64,000 bases of DNA from Neokomagataea anthophila (GTDB lineage: Bacteria > Pseudomonadota > Alphaproteobacteria > Acetobacterales > Acetobacteraceae). Made by a program: the position numbers and the translations under genes. Where the stretch lies: assembly GCF_018122595.1 (NCBI RefSeq), contig NZ_JAGRQH010000006.1:1-64000 (forward strand), in the 5' to 3' direction. The stretch's first letter is position 1, and each line of letters starts with the position of its first letter. Below the pieces are notes generated by a model. That model made no database searches, was not told the origin of the DNA, and worked only from the letters and a program-made list of their open reading frames with translations. Shown in pieces: positions 33,463 to 42,484 of this stretch.

Positions 33463-36096
33463 TTACGCTGTCTTTTGATGTGAGAGGAGTGCAGCTTCCA
33501 TGAGAGTGGTGTGGATGCGGGCAAGTTCGGGGCCACTTTCAAGGCGTGGAGCGCAATATTCAGCAGGCTTTGAAGTGATATGTGGGTACTGTTCGGCATA
33601 ATGATGGGCATTATGGAACATGCCGCGTGATCCGTCATCGATAAAGCTTTCTGAGGCAGCACCTTCCGCGAGGAGAAGGTCATGGTTCTCAAGTTCAATA
33701 TGAATATACGTAATTGTGCTTTCGGGGCGTGTGATTTGGTGAATAGAGTGATTATTGACCAGATGTAGGGCGGGGATCAGGTATCCGTCTAAGAACATGG
33801 CATGTAATGGTGAGACGGTGAGATCTCTGTGGGGCAAGCCATTACCGAGTGAGCCTGCCTTGAAGCGTACGGGTAAAATATCACGGTTACCAAAGGCAAA
33901 AAGAGGATCATAAGCGCGGCGGCCAATCCAATGCACTCGGCGTTCTTGGCCGCTGGCTGTGAGGATCAGATCACCGATAGCAAGGTCCTCGACGGGGCGT
34001 TCGCCTGTTGGGGTCATGATGCGCGTGCCGGGGCAGTAGCAGGGTGTGCCGATGACGAGATCTACGCCATTACCAGAAGGGGCATTAGTAAAAGAGAAAG
34101 GGGTGTTGGCGTTGGGTAGGGCAATTTCGTTGATGATGGTGCCGTTTGATAAGACGTCGAGCACTGTATTGGTGTTTTGTTGAGCAGCAGCCAGAGATGT
34201 TGTCAGGGCTGCACCCTGTACCGTGGGAGCGGTGGTTGATTGAGAGACGACAACGCCTGAAATGCCCGAGAGTGTTGCACCAGCACCTTGCAACTGGATG
34301 GTCGTGTTGGGATCAAGAGACACGTTGCCTAAAATATTGGCATTTTTTGTGAGTATGACTGTGGCACCGCTACTAGCCGTTAAATTGGTGACGGTTGTGT
34401 TGTTCCCGACGATAAGTTGTGTGCCGGAAACGAGCGATATATTCGTGAGAGTGCCACCGTTATCGACGATGGTGGCGAGGGCTGTAGGGCCTTGTTGGTA
34501 ATATTGGTTGTTTTGTTGAACCCAGCCATTAAGGGTTGTGATGTTGTTCGCTGTTCCGCCTTCTATGTCTAATGTACCGCCAGAAGTGATGGATGCAGTG
34601 TTCAGTGTGCCGCCGCTGAGAACGGTTTGAGTGCCGCCGGAGGTGACACTTTGATAGTACATTACGTTGCCAATATTAACGATGGCACCGTTGATGGTGA
34701 CGTTATCGGATATGGCGCCATTTTGGATGATAGAGCTGCCGAAGGTACCGATTGTTGTATTGCTGGCATAAGAGCCTGATTGGAGTATTTGGCTTGCTGT
34801 GCTGTATGAATAATAAAATGTACTACCCATCCCCATGCCGCCTTCAAAATTAGCGCCAGAGATCGTGGTATTTAGGGCTGCGCCTCCAGAGAGAACTGTT
34901 TGTGAAGATGGAACAGCTATTGTTGGTAGACCGGGGGAATCTGTTTCGTACGTTCCGCCAATACCGCTAATCACGCTACCGGACACGGCGGATCCGGCTG
35001 AAATAATGAGTGTGCCTGATGTGACAATCGGTGTGGAGACAAGGCCGTTCACCAAGGGAGTGGTCACGCTCCCAGATACGACACCACCAGCATAGACGTT
35101 ATAAACTGCGCCGGTCTCTGGGTTGGTGAAGGTTGGTGTGCCCTGTTTGTTGAAATTGGTTATGAGGTCAATGCCGCCGGTGGACGTTGTAAGAAATTGG
35201 TATGGCGTGGTGAGATTGGGAATAGCGAGTGTATTGAGAACGCCGCCGCTGGAGAGAATTTCAAGGACGGGTGTATTTTGCGTGAACGTTTGACCTTGTG
35301 CATTGGTGATGACACCACCAGACGAAATAACTTGGCCGCTGAGTGCGGAGGCATTTGTAGCACCAGCAAGAGATAAGACGGCACCGGGGTCTAGGGAGAG
35401 GCCATCGAGCAGGTTTGCACCGCTATTGAGTATGAGTGTTGCGCCGCTATTTACGGTTAGATTATGGGCTGTTGTATTGGAGCCAAGTCTGAGCGTATTG
35501 CCGGAGTTAAGGGTAGCTGATGTTAAGCTGCCGTTATTATCAATAATGGTTCCGCTGCCAGAAGAGACAGTAATAGCGCTCGCTGTTCCCCCTTCAATAT
35601 CAAGAGTGCCAGAACTCACTGTAATGCTATTGGCTGTGCCGCCGCTGGAGACAATTTGCATGCCGCCGGTGAGGATTACGTTATCGGTGATTGCTCCGTT
35701 ATAGACGGTGGACTGACCATTCGTGCCGATTATGGTTGCGCTGGCATAGGCGCCGCTTTGTAGTGTTTGGAAGGCAGAATCTTGAGGGGTTGTTGCTGGG
35801 TTTCCGGTGCCGGATAATGTCGTGTTGAGTGCAGCGCCGCCTGAAAGAACGTTTTGTTTTGCGTCGATTTCGAGGGGAATTTGCATGAATGTTTTGTTTG
35901 GCATTGCGTCAAGAGATGTTCCGGTGATGGTCGAACCGGAGATGGCGCTGCCTGAAGAAATCGTTTGCAATCCGGGGGTAACGTATTGGCTTCCAGGGTT
36001 TCCACCGATAGTGCCGGCAATCGTACCGCCGCCTGAAACAGTGTAGGAGGATCCGGTTTCGGGTGCGATAAATGTGCTTGATGAGGAGGCCGGCAT
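33463..36096 (-). CDS. AIDA-like repeat protein with C-terminal Hint domain
   Basis: 877 residues, very rich in Ser, Thr, Gly, Asn and Ala. Residues 1-680 are autotransporter-passenger-like repeats (motifs such as VLSGGAALNTT, GGTANSITVSSGTLDIEGG, LQSGAYAS) expected to form a beta-helix, arranged as two long half-repeats that each open with F-x-x-PETG-x-x-Y. From about residue 684 a Hint_2-type domain follows: YCPGTRIMTPTGERPVEDL, GDLILTASG, RRVHWIGRRAYD, and LTVSPLHAMFLDG. There is no signal peptide and no outer-membrane translocator barrel. Such proteins are common in alphaproteobacteria and thought to be exported and self-cleaved at the Hint cysteine. The glycosyltransferase 28 bp downstream may modify it. 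Confidence 0.85.
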   Translation of the reverse strand: MPASSSSTFIAPETGSSYTVSGGGTIAGTIGGNPGSQYVTPGLQTISSGSAISGSTITGTSLDAMPNKTFMQIPLEIDAKQNVLSGGAALNTTLSGTGNPATTPQDSAFQTLQSGAYASATIIGTNGQSTVYNGAITDNVILTGGMQIVSSGGTANSITVSSGTLDIEGGTASAITVSSGSGTIIDNNGSLTSATLNSGNTLRLGSNTTAHNLTVNSGATLILNSGANLLDGLSLDPGAVLSLAGATNASALSGQVISSGGVITNAQGQTFTQNTPVLEILSSGGVLNTLAIPNLTTPYQFLTTSTGGIDLITNFNKQGTPTFTNPETGAVYNVYAGGVVSGSVTTPLVNGLVSTPIVTSGTLIISAGSAVSGSVISGIGGTYETDSPGLPTIAVPSSQTVLSGGAALNTTISGANFEGGMGMGSTFYYSYSTASQILQSGSYASNTTIGTFGSSIIQNGAISDNVTINGAIVNIGNVMYYQSVTSGGTQTVLSGGTLNTASITSGGTLDIEGGTANNITTLNGWVQQNNQYYQQGPTALATIVDNGGTLTNISLVSGTQLIVGNNTTVTNLTASSGATVILTKNANILGNVSLDPNTTIQLQGAGATLSGISGVVVSQSTTAPTVQGAALTTSLAAAQQNTNTVLDVLSNGTIINEIALPNANTPFSFTNAPSGNGVDLVIGTPCYCPGTRIMTPTGERPVEDLAIGDLILTASGQERRVHWIGRRAYDPLFAFGNRDILPVRFKAGSLGNGLPHRDLTVSPLHAMFLDGYLIPALHLVNNHSIHQITRPESTITYIHIELENHDLLLAEGAASESFIDDGSRGMFHNAHHYAEQYPHITSKPAEYCAPRLESGPELARIHTTLMEAALLSHQKTA

Positions 36097-36227
36097 GGGT
36101 TTAGGTCCTCTATTATAGAGTATTTACGGTTTTACATGTTCAATTTTGGGCATAATAATTATTGTAAAATATATCTTTTCGTTAGTTAATAAAACGTCAA
36201 AATATTTTTCGTAATTAATGAAATTTA

Positions 36228-37628
36228 TTATTTCTCGGATGGACTAAAAAGTTCCACTAAATCTGTTAAATGCCCAATATCATGAAGTGACAGACCGGCA
36301 GGTGGCTTTGTACGGGCAGAGCCGGCGGCAATTCGGCGTGGGAGTATGGCTGCGTTAAAGCCGAGCTTGGCTGTTTCTTTTAAACGTAAGTCGGACTGGG
36401 ACACTTGGCGTACTTCTCCAGAGAGGCCAACCTCTCCGAAATAGGCTGCAGTGGGTGATGTTGGTGTGCCTGTTGCAGCAGAAATGAGGGCTGCAGCAAC
36501 GGCCATATCTGCGGCGGGTTCGTTGACGCGCATGCCGCCGGCAATGTTCAGGTGTACGTCCATTGCTGCTAGTTTAAGGCCGCAGCGCGCGTCCAAAACA
36601 GCGAGGAGCATATTAAGGCGGGCCGTATCCCAGCCGACTACAGCGCGGCGCGGTGCACCATCTCCCGCTTTGGGTGAGAGAAGGGCCTGAATTTCCAGAA
36701 GAACGGGGCGTGTACCTTCTAATCCAGCAAAGACTGCTGATCCTGCAATATTGCCGCGTCGTTCTGCTAAGAAGAGGGCTGACGGATTAGGGACTTCGTT
36801 CAGTCCCGTATCTGTCATGGCAAAAACACCAATTTCATCGGTGGCTCCGAAACGGTTTTTTGCAGCGCGGAGAATACGGAATTGGTGCCCGCGATCGCCT
36901 TCAAAATACATTACGGCATCGACCATATGTTCCAGAACGCGTGGGCCAGCTAATGCGCCTTCTTTGGTCACGTGACCAATGAGGATTAATGCAAAGCCAA
37001 GCGTTTTGGCGAGGCGGATAAGCTCAAAGGCGCAAGCGCGAACTTGGGCTACGGAGCCCGGTGCGCTTTCGATATTTTCCAGCCACATGGTTTGGATGGA
37101 ATCAATGACGACAACGGTATGTTTGCGTTCGTGCTCAAGGGAGCCAACGATTTCGCCTACATTTATGGAGGCTGCGAGGTCTAGAGAATCCAATGTTTTG
37201 GGGTTTTGGTCTAAGCCTAAACGCTGGGCACGGATGCGGATTTGGTCCACCGCTTCTTCCCCAGAGACATATAAAACACGATGGCCGCTTTGTGCGAGGG
37301 CACATGTGGTTTGCAGCATGAGGGTTGATTTGCCGATGCCGGGGTCACCGCCGACCAGCACGACGGAGGCCGGGACAAGGCCGCCCCCTAAAACGCGGTC
37401 AAGTTCTGCAATGGATGTGCTGATGCGTGGGGGAGGCTTTACTTCACCATCAAGACGCACGGTGTTGAGGCGCCCTGAGCGGAGGTTGCCTGTTTTGCGT
37501 GCCGTAGGTTCGGCTGTCTCTTCGACGAGTGAATTCCACTCACCGCAGGCATCGCATTTACCGGCCCATTTTGGGGTGGTGGTGCCGCAGGATTGGCAAA
37601 CGTAACGAGAGGAAGCTTTGCGTGCCAT
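36228..37628 (-). CDS. radA: DNA repair protein RadA
   Basis: 466 residues, usual length. An N-terminal zinc finger CQSCG...CDACG (about residues 10-30), a RecA-like ATPase with Walker A GGDPGIGKSTL and the KNRFG motif (AKNRFGATDE), and a Lon-like C-terminal domain (GMRVNEPAADMAVAAAL, FGEVGLSGEVR). RadA promotes branch migration in recombination. It lies 24 bp downstream of a small membrane-protein gene on the same strand. Confidence 0.97.
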   Translation of the reverse strand: MARKASSRYVCQSCGTTTPKWAGKCDACGEWNSLVEETAEPTARKTGNLRSGRLNTVRLDGEVKPPPRISTSIAELDRVLGGGLVPASVVLVGGDPGIGKSTLMLQTTCALAQSGHRVLYVSGEEAVDQIRIRAQRLGLDQNPKTLDSLDLAASINVGEIVGSLEHERKHTVVVIDSIQTMWLENIESAPGSVAQVRACAFELIRLAKTLGFALILIGHVTKEGALAGPRVLEHMVDAVMYFEGDRGHQFRILRAAKNRFGATDEIGVFAMTDTGLNEVPNPSALFLAERRGNIAGSAVFAGLEGTRPVLLEIQALLSPKAGDGAPRRAVVGWDTARLNMLLAVLDARCGLKLAAMDVHLNIAGGMRVNEPAADMAVAAALISAATGTPTSPTAAYFGEVGLSGEVRQVSQSDLRLKETAKLGFNAAILPRRIAAGSARTKPPAGLSLHDIGHLTDLVELFSPSEK

Positions 37629-37652
37629 TGCGGGAGTCTTTTGGGTAAAGGG

Positions 37653-37862
37653 TTAGGCTTTTGAACGCAAAATCGCACGTGCTAATGTGCGCGATACGAC
37701 CATAATGACGACCATGCCGACCGCAGGTACGAGAATGCCTGGGTGGGTTTGCATGTAGCGCAAAAGCAAAAACAGCATGGGAATGGCGATCACATAGCTG
37801 AGCAGCATACGATAGATGAGCGGCCGCGTGAAAAGTGGGGGACGGTTCCGTTGAGGGATCAC
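37653..37862 (-). CDS. Small two-helix membrane protein of unknown function
   Basis: 69 residues, with two hydrophobic segments (about 18-37 and 43-60), a Pro/Arg-rich N terminus and a basic C terminus. Its start overlaps the stop of mlaF by four bases (ATGA), so it is translated with the transporter genes; radA follows 24 bp later. I do not recognise a family. The coupling suggests an accessory role for the Mla-type transporter or a simple operon passenger. Confidence 0.65.
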   Translation of the reverse strand: MIPQRNRPPLFTRPLIYRMLLSYVIAIPMLFLLLRYMQTHPGILVPAVGMVVIMVVSRTLARAILRSKA

Positions 37863-38662
37863 TTGCGTGGCTCCATATTGATCGGGCCTTCACGGCGGCC
37901 ATGTGTGAACTGATCAACCATTGCGTTGCCGGAGTTCATCAGTTCCGTTGCTTTGCCTTTCCAGACGAGTTTGCCTTGGTACAGCATGGCGGCATCGGTA
38001 CCGATGCGCTGTGCGGAGGCCATATCATGAGTGATGGCAATAGCGGTTGAGCCAAGTTTTTGGACGCAGTCGACGATTAATCCATCAATCACGGCACCCA
38101 TAATGGGATCAAGGCCTGTGGTAGGTTCATCAAAGAACAAAATATCGGGGCGCCCCGCGATGGCGCGGGCGAGGCCTACGCGCTTTTGCATACCACCGGA
38201 GAGTTCAGATGGAGCCAGTGCACCAATAGACGGAGCGAGGCCGACTTGTTCCAGTAAAGGTTCTGCGAGGGTGCGCGCTTGGGATTTGGATGGCTTAGGT
38301 CCGCTGCCCGGATGGTGCTTGGCGCGGAGGCCAAAGCCAATATTGTCGGCAACGCTCATGCTGTCGAACAGGGCGGCATTTTGGAAGAGCATGCCAATCT
38401 GGCGGCGGAGGACTTCACGTCGTGCACGTGACGCTGTGAGGATGTTCTCACCATCAATTTCGATGCTGCCGCTATCGGGTTCAATGAGGCCCAAAATACA
38501 GCGCAGAAGCACAGACTTCCCGGAACCTGACCCGCCAATAATGACCATGGAGGTGCGCGGCATGACATCAAGGTCAATGCCATCAAGCACAGTCTTAGAA
38601 CCAAAGGCTTTGGAGAGGCCCCGGATGCGAATTTTTGGGCTCTGGCTCACAGGGTCACTCAT
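37859..38662 (-). CDS. mlaF: ABC transporter ATPase, MlaF-like
   Basis: 267 residues. Walker A GGSGSGKSVLL, the signature LSGGMQKRVGLARA, Walker B ILFFDEPTTGLD and a switch histidine (ITHD) are all present. The GMQKR form of the signature is characteristic of MlaF/Ttg2A ATPases, which drive phospholipid transport between membranes for outer-membrane lipid asymmetry. It overlaps mlaE by four bases. The MlaD-type substrate-binding gene is not nearby. Confidence 0.93.
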   Translation of the reverse strand: MSDPVSQSPKIRIRGLSKAFGSKTVLDGIDLDVMPRTSMVIIGGSGSGKSVLLRCILGLIEPDSGSIEIDGENILTASRARREVLRRQIGMLFQNAALFDSMSVADNIGFGLRAKHHPGSGPKPSKSQARTLAEPLLEQVGLAPSIGALAPSELSGGMQKRVGLARAIAGRPDILFFDEPTTGLDPIMGAVIDGLIVDCVQKLGSTAIAITHDMASAQRIGTDAAMLYQGKLVWKGKATELMNSGNAMVDQFTHGRREGPINMEPRK

Positions 38663-39444
38663 TGTGAAAAGAAGAGGTCGGTCAGGAGATAGTCAAATAA
38701 GAAGAGCAGAATAGAGGCCCCGACAACAGCCGCCGTTGTGGCTGACCCTACGCCTTCAGCACCGCCACGGCTGTTATAGCCGTGATAGCAGCCCAATAAG
38801 GAAATCAGGAAACCAAACGTCGCAGCTTTAGCGAGGCCGACGACCACATCAATGGTCTTCAGTGCGCTAAGGGTTGCGAGGATATAGGATGACGGAGAGA
38901 ATCCGAGCTTGGCAACAGAAACTGTGAAGCCACCGAGAACACCTAAAATATCGGCGATGAGCACTAAGCAGGGGAGTGCTAATGTGCCGGCCAAAAGACG
39001 TGGCGTGACCAGATATTTCATGGGGTTGGTAGAGAGTGTACTGAGGGCGTCGATCTGATCGGTGACGCGCATCGTGCCGATTTCAGCGGACATGGCAGCG
39101 CCCACGCGCCCTGCCACCATTAGGCCAGCGAGAACGGGGCCGAGTTCACGCGTTACGGCTAGTACGACGATCCCTGCAATAGCGCTTTGTACATGGTATT
39201 GTCCGAACCCTGTATAGGATTGCAGAGCAATCACAGCACCAGAGAACAGAGCTGTCAGCGCCACGACCGGTAGCGAGAAGAATCCGATTTCTAGCAGGCT
39301 CGTCAAAAAGACGCGGCCATAGAATGGCGGGCGCACGAGGTGCGACAGACCTTCAAGGGCGAAAAGGGCCAAAGCGCCAGCATGGCGGATCAACCCTAGG
39401 ACGGCGCGACCAATGGCCGCGATGAGTTCGATAACGGCGTTCAC
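38659..39444 (-). CDS. mlaE: ABC transporter permease, MlaE-like
   Basis: 261 residues with five to six hydrophobic helices. The MlaE-family signature region is ELGPVLAGLMVAGRVGAAM...EIGTMRVTDQIDAL near residues 100-135, followed by TPRLLAGTLALP and YNSRGGAEGVG near the C terminus. It forms the membrane channel with the ATPase encoded by the overlapping next gene. Confidence 0.94.
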   Translation of the reverse strand: MNAVIELIAAIGRAVLGLIRHAGALALFALEGLSHLVRPPFYGRVFLTSLLEIGFFSLPVVALTALFSGAVIALQSYTGFGQYHVQSAIAGIVVLAVTRELGPVLAGLMVAGRVGAAMSAEIGTMRVTDQIDALSTLSTNPMKYLVTPRLLAGTLALPCLVLIADILGVLGGFTVSVAKLGFSPSSYILATLSALKTIDVVVGLAKAATFGFLISLLGCYHGYNSRGGAEGVGSATTAAVVGASILLFLFDYLLTDLFFSQ

Positions 39445-39498
39445 TCTTCAGCCCCTACCTTGCCTTTTGGTCCACGTCAAAGTTCTGTGATCTCTGTA

Positions 39499-40692
39499 TC
39501 AGTTATGTGACGGTGTTGCGGATATGTTTGGAGTGGGTGTGGGCTGCTCAGTTTGTGGGGCTGGGGGGGTGACAACGGGAGTGTTGGGGAGTGGTAAATC
39601 TGCATGAGGGCGCAAGGAGGGCGGTGGTGTGATGGTGGGCTCTGTTGGCGCTACAGGCAGGCGTGGTGATGTAGTGATCATACCGGAGGGAGCTGCTGGC
39701 GCGGGTGTTATCGGTGCGGTTGGTGCTGATTGTGGTGGTGCCGGGGGCGCTACCATTGGCGGCGGTGCAGCTGTGGCGGTTGGTGGTATGGGTGCTGAAG
39801 GAGCCGGAGCTGTGACTGTGGCAGTGGTTTGTGGTGGTTTGGCGGGAGGAGGAGTAGGCGTAGGTGTCGCCGCTGGTGGCATTGCGGTTTGTGAGGGTGG
39901 AGTATCCCCGACATGCACGGTGCCCGTCCCAGAGCGTACGACGGGTCCATTGACCTGTGCGACATCAACAGTGCCTGTGCCGTTAGCGGTAATTGTGGCG
40001 AGTGATGCGCTGCTGGCTAACGCGGCGGAGGCATTATCTGCTGTGACGAGGGTAAGGGCTTCAATCGTGCCTTGAGCGACGTTGAGTGTCGCGCTGTTTG
40101 TGAGTTGTGCGGAAAAGGCCGTGAGATTCGCATGGTCTGCGGTGAAGCTCGTATTGCCGGATGCAACGATTTGGGCAGCACGGTCCAGCGTACCGATATG
40201 CACGCTGGATGTGCCGCGCATGCTCAGGTCGAGTGATTGGATATTGTCGGCTGTTAAGGCGTTGGAATCTAAGCTGGCGTCCAAAGATGCAAGCTTTCCA
40301 GTGATGGTGAAGCGTGTATCGTGGCTGTCATGGATAGAAATGCCGGTAATCGGGGAGACGCTAATGGTCAGGCGGCCAGCAGGAGCACAACTGCGTGTGG
40401 AGACTGTGATGCGGCTCTCGGCTTCGTCTTTTCCGGTTCGGAGCATCACTTGCGTGGCATTGCTGCTGTCGAGCGTTGCGCCATCCTTCATGGATGGGTC
40501 CACAATGATATGCACGGTGCCAGAGCATGGAACGGTAAGGTCTAGGTCCTCTCCAGACATGGTGATGTGTGCGGCATAAGCTGGGAAAGATGCAGCGCTG
40601 GCGAGGAGGCTTGTAACCAGTAAGGTGCGTATAAGCGGACGGATAACAGGCCGCAGGTGTGTTGTTATGTGGCGTGTCGTGCGGGATGTCAT
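39499..40692 (-). CDS. Secreted protein with beta-rich domain and Pro/Thr-rich tail
   Basis: 397 residues. A signal peptide ends near FPAYAAH (about residue 40). Residues 40-270 are Thr/Ser/Ala-rich with regular short strands (LDASLDSN, LDLSMRGTSSVHIG, FTADHANLTAFSAQL) resembling the GIN/DUF2807 beta-helix type of secreted protein. Residues 270-397 are a low-complexity tail of Pro, Thr and Ala, which could span peptidoglycan or be glycosylated. It lies 54 bp upstream of mlaE on the same strand, but no functional link is visible. Function unknown. Confidence 0.75.
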   Translation of the reverse strand: MTSRTTRHITTHLRPVIRPLIRTLLVTSLLASAASFPAYAAHITMSGEDLDLTVPCSGTVHIIVDPSMKDGATLDSSNATQVMLRTGKDEAESRITVSTRSCAPAGRLTISVSPITGISIHDSHDTRFTITGKLASLDASLDSNALTADNIQSLDLSMRGTSSVHIGTLDRAAQIVASGNTSFTADHANLTAFSAQLTNSATLNVAQGTIEALTLVTADNASAALASSASLATITANGTGTVDVAQVNGPVVRSGTGTVHVGDTPPSQTAMPPAATPTPTPPPAKPPQTTATVTAPAPSAPIPPTATAAPPPMVAPPAPPQSAPTAPITPAPAAPSGMITTSPRLPVAPTEPTITPPPSLRPHADLPLPNTPVVTPPAPQTEQPTPTPNISATPSHN

Positions 40693-40937
40693 CCTACGCT
40701 CCTTGCGTACCGCTCGTGTGAGGCCAGTTGGTATGGTTGTGGCCGAGTATTTTGTCCAATGAATTTAGCATGAGCGCTCCGTGCTGTCAGGCGGGAGGTT
40801 TTTGTATAAAATCACTAAAATAAACGGTAATACCATATTATATCGTTGAAATTGATGGTGTGACGTCTTATGTCTGCCTCAGTCATTGTCGTGCTCTGCG
40901 GTGTTCGCCATGCATGACGTTGGATTGGGTGGCGCTT

Positions 40938-41618
40938 ATGTCTCTTTCCCCAACCGAACTGAAAGCCCTTCTGGCTACGCCAGAAGAGGATGTCTTAGTG
41001 CGTGTTCTGGCTGAGTTTCGGGGGCGCGTGGCGGTGATTTCGTCTTTTGGTGCTGAGTCGGCAGTGTTGCTGGACTTGGTGGCGCAAAGAGATGCGTCGA
41101 TACCGGTTTTTTTCTTGGACACGCAAAGACATTTTGCTGAGACATTAGCGTATCGTCATACGCTGACGCAGGCGCTGTCTTTGCAAGATGTGCGCGTGAT
41201 TGGACCGTCCGCGCTGCAATTACAGACGAGGGACCCGCAGGATCAGCTTGCGGCATTTGATCCTGATGCATGTTGTGCATTGCGGAAAGTGGAACCGCTG
41301 GATAGCGTTCTTCCGGAGTTTGATTTGTGGCTGACGGGGCGTAAGCGCAGTCAGGCAAAGACACGGGCGGCTTTGCCTGTTGTGGATGTACAGCCTGATG
41401 GGCGGGTGAAGATTAACCCGTTGGCAGGTTGGGGGCCGGAACGAGTGGAAGCGGTGATGCGTACGCGTGGTTTGCCGCGTCATCCACTTGTGGCTCAAGG
41501 GTATACGTCAATCGGTTGTGCGCCTTGTACGCGTGCGATTGGCGAAGGTGAGGATGCGCGGGCCGGTCGTTGGGCTGGTCTGGCAAAAACGGAATGTGGC
41601 ATTCATCGCCCGAGTTAA
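40938..41618 (+). CDS. cysH: Adenylylsulfate (APS) reductase, iron-sulfur type
   Basis: 226 residues from the ATG at 40938 (GGTGG site upstream); the frame is open further but earlier starts lack a site. The paired cysteines C112-C113 and C194/C197 bind a [4Fe-4S] cluster, the mark of APS-using reductases rather than PAPS-using E. coli CysH. The catalytic cysteine is C220 in TECGIH. SSFGAESAVLL is the nucleotide-binding loop. It reduces activated sulfate to sulfite with thioredoxin. First gene of cysH-cysD-cysNC. Confidence 0.94.
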   Translation: MSLSPTELKALLATPEEDVLVRVLAEFRGRVAVISSFGAESAVLLDLVAQRDASIPVFFLDTQRHFAETLAYRHTLTQALSLQDVRVIGPSALQLQTRDPQDQLAAFDPDACCALRKVEPLDSVLPEFDLWLTGRKRSQAKTRAALPVVDVQPDGRVKINPLAGWGPERVEAVMRTRGLPRHPLVAQGYTSIGCAPCTRAIGEGEDARAGRWAGLAKTECGIHRPS

Positions 41619-41633
41619 GGGGATGAAGGTGTC

Positions 41634-42482
41634 ATGCAGACGGAGACCAGAATGACCTCGGGCATATCTCAGGCAACGCCTCGTGTTATGGATGATCTTG
41701 ACCAGTTGGAAGCGCAAAGCATTTTTGTTTTGCGTGAGGCGTATCGGAAATTAAAGCCGCTTTCCTTGCTGTGGTCTTTGGGTAAAGACAGCAATGTGAT
41801 GGTGTGGTTGGCGCGGAAAGCCTTTATGGGGCGTGTGCCTTTTCCGGTGATGCATGTGGATACGGGGAAGAAGTTCCCGGAAATGTATGCATTCCGTGAA
41901 GAATACGCCAAGAAGTGGGATCTGGATTTGATCCTTGGTGATTGCCCGCCTGTTGAAGAGATTGACCCATCTCTGCCGCCCGCTGCGCGCTCTGCTGCGC
42001 GTAAAACTGCTGGCCTGGCTAAAATGATCGATAAGCACAAGCTGCGTGGTGTGATCGCGGGTATTCGCCGTGATGAGCAGGCCACGCGCGCGAAGGAGCG
42101 AGTGTTTAGCCCGCGTGGTGCGGGGCATCGTTGGGATGTGCGTAATCAGCCGCCGGAGTTCTGGGATCAATATGCGACGCCGTATGAGGACGGCATGCAT
42201 ATTCGTGTTCATCCGCTGTTATCATGGCGTGAGATCGATATTTGGCGCTATATTGAGCGCGAGAATATTCCGCTTGTTGATTTGTATTTTGCCAAGGGTG
42301 GCAAGCGTTACCGCTCATTGGGTGACCAAGACATTACCAGTCCGGTTGAGAGCAATGCGTCCACTGTGGCGGAAGTGATTGCTGAGTTGGAAAACAGCAA
42401 GACATCCGAACGTGCAGGCCGGGCAATGGATCATGAATCAGAAGACGCGTTTGAGCGCCTGCGTGTGGCGGGGTATCTGTAA
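41634..42482 (+). CDS. cysD: Sulfate adenylyltransferase subunit 2
   Basis: 282 residues, slightly under the usual 300. Seen: the PP-loop-like SLGKDSNVM near residues 49-57, [38 protein letters not shown], and [15 protein letters not shown]. CysD makes APS from ATP and sulfate, driven by GTP hydrolysis in CysN. It starts 15 bp after cysH and is followed within 2 bp by cysNC. Confidence 0.97.
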   Translation: MQTETRMTSGISQATPRVMDDLDQLEAQSIFVLREAYRKLKPLSLLWSLGKDSNVMVWLARKAFMGRVPFPVMHVDTGKKFPEMYAFREEYAKKWDLDLILGDCPPVEEIDPSLPPAARSAARKTAGLAKMIDKHKLRGVIAGIRRDEQATRAKERVFSPRGAGHRWDVRNQPPEFWDQYATPYEDGMHIRVHPLLSWREIDIWRYIERENIPLVDLYFAKGGKRYRSLGDQDITSPVESNASTVAEVIAELENSKTSERAGRAMDHESEDAFERLRVAGYL

Positions 42483-42484
42483 AA

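Noticed and set aside
33463-34060. Hint domain as a protein-splicing intein
   Set aside because: There is no extein after it and no C-terminal His-Asn splice junction; it is a terminal Hint_2-type domain.
34600-36050. Repeats as a CRISPR array
   Set aside because: The repetition is at protein level in a long open frame, with no identical direct repeats and unique spacers of fixed length.
39629-40075. Gly/Val-rich plus-strand frame
   Set aside because: It is the antisense image of the Pro/Thr-rich tail of the minus-strand gene.
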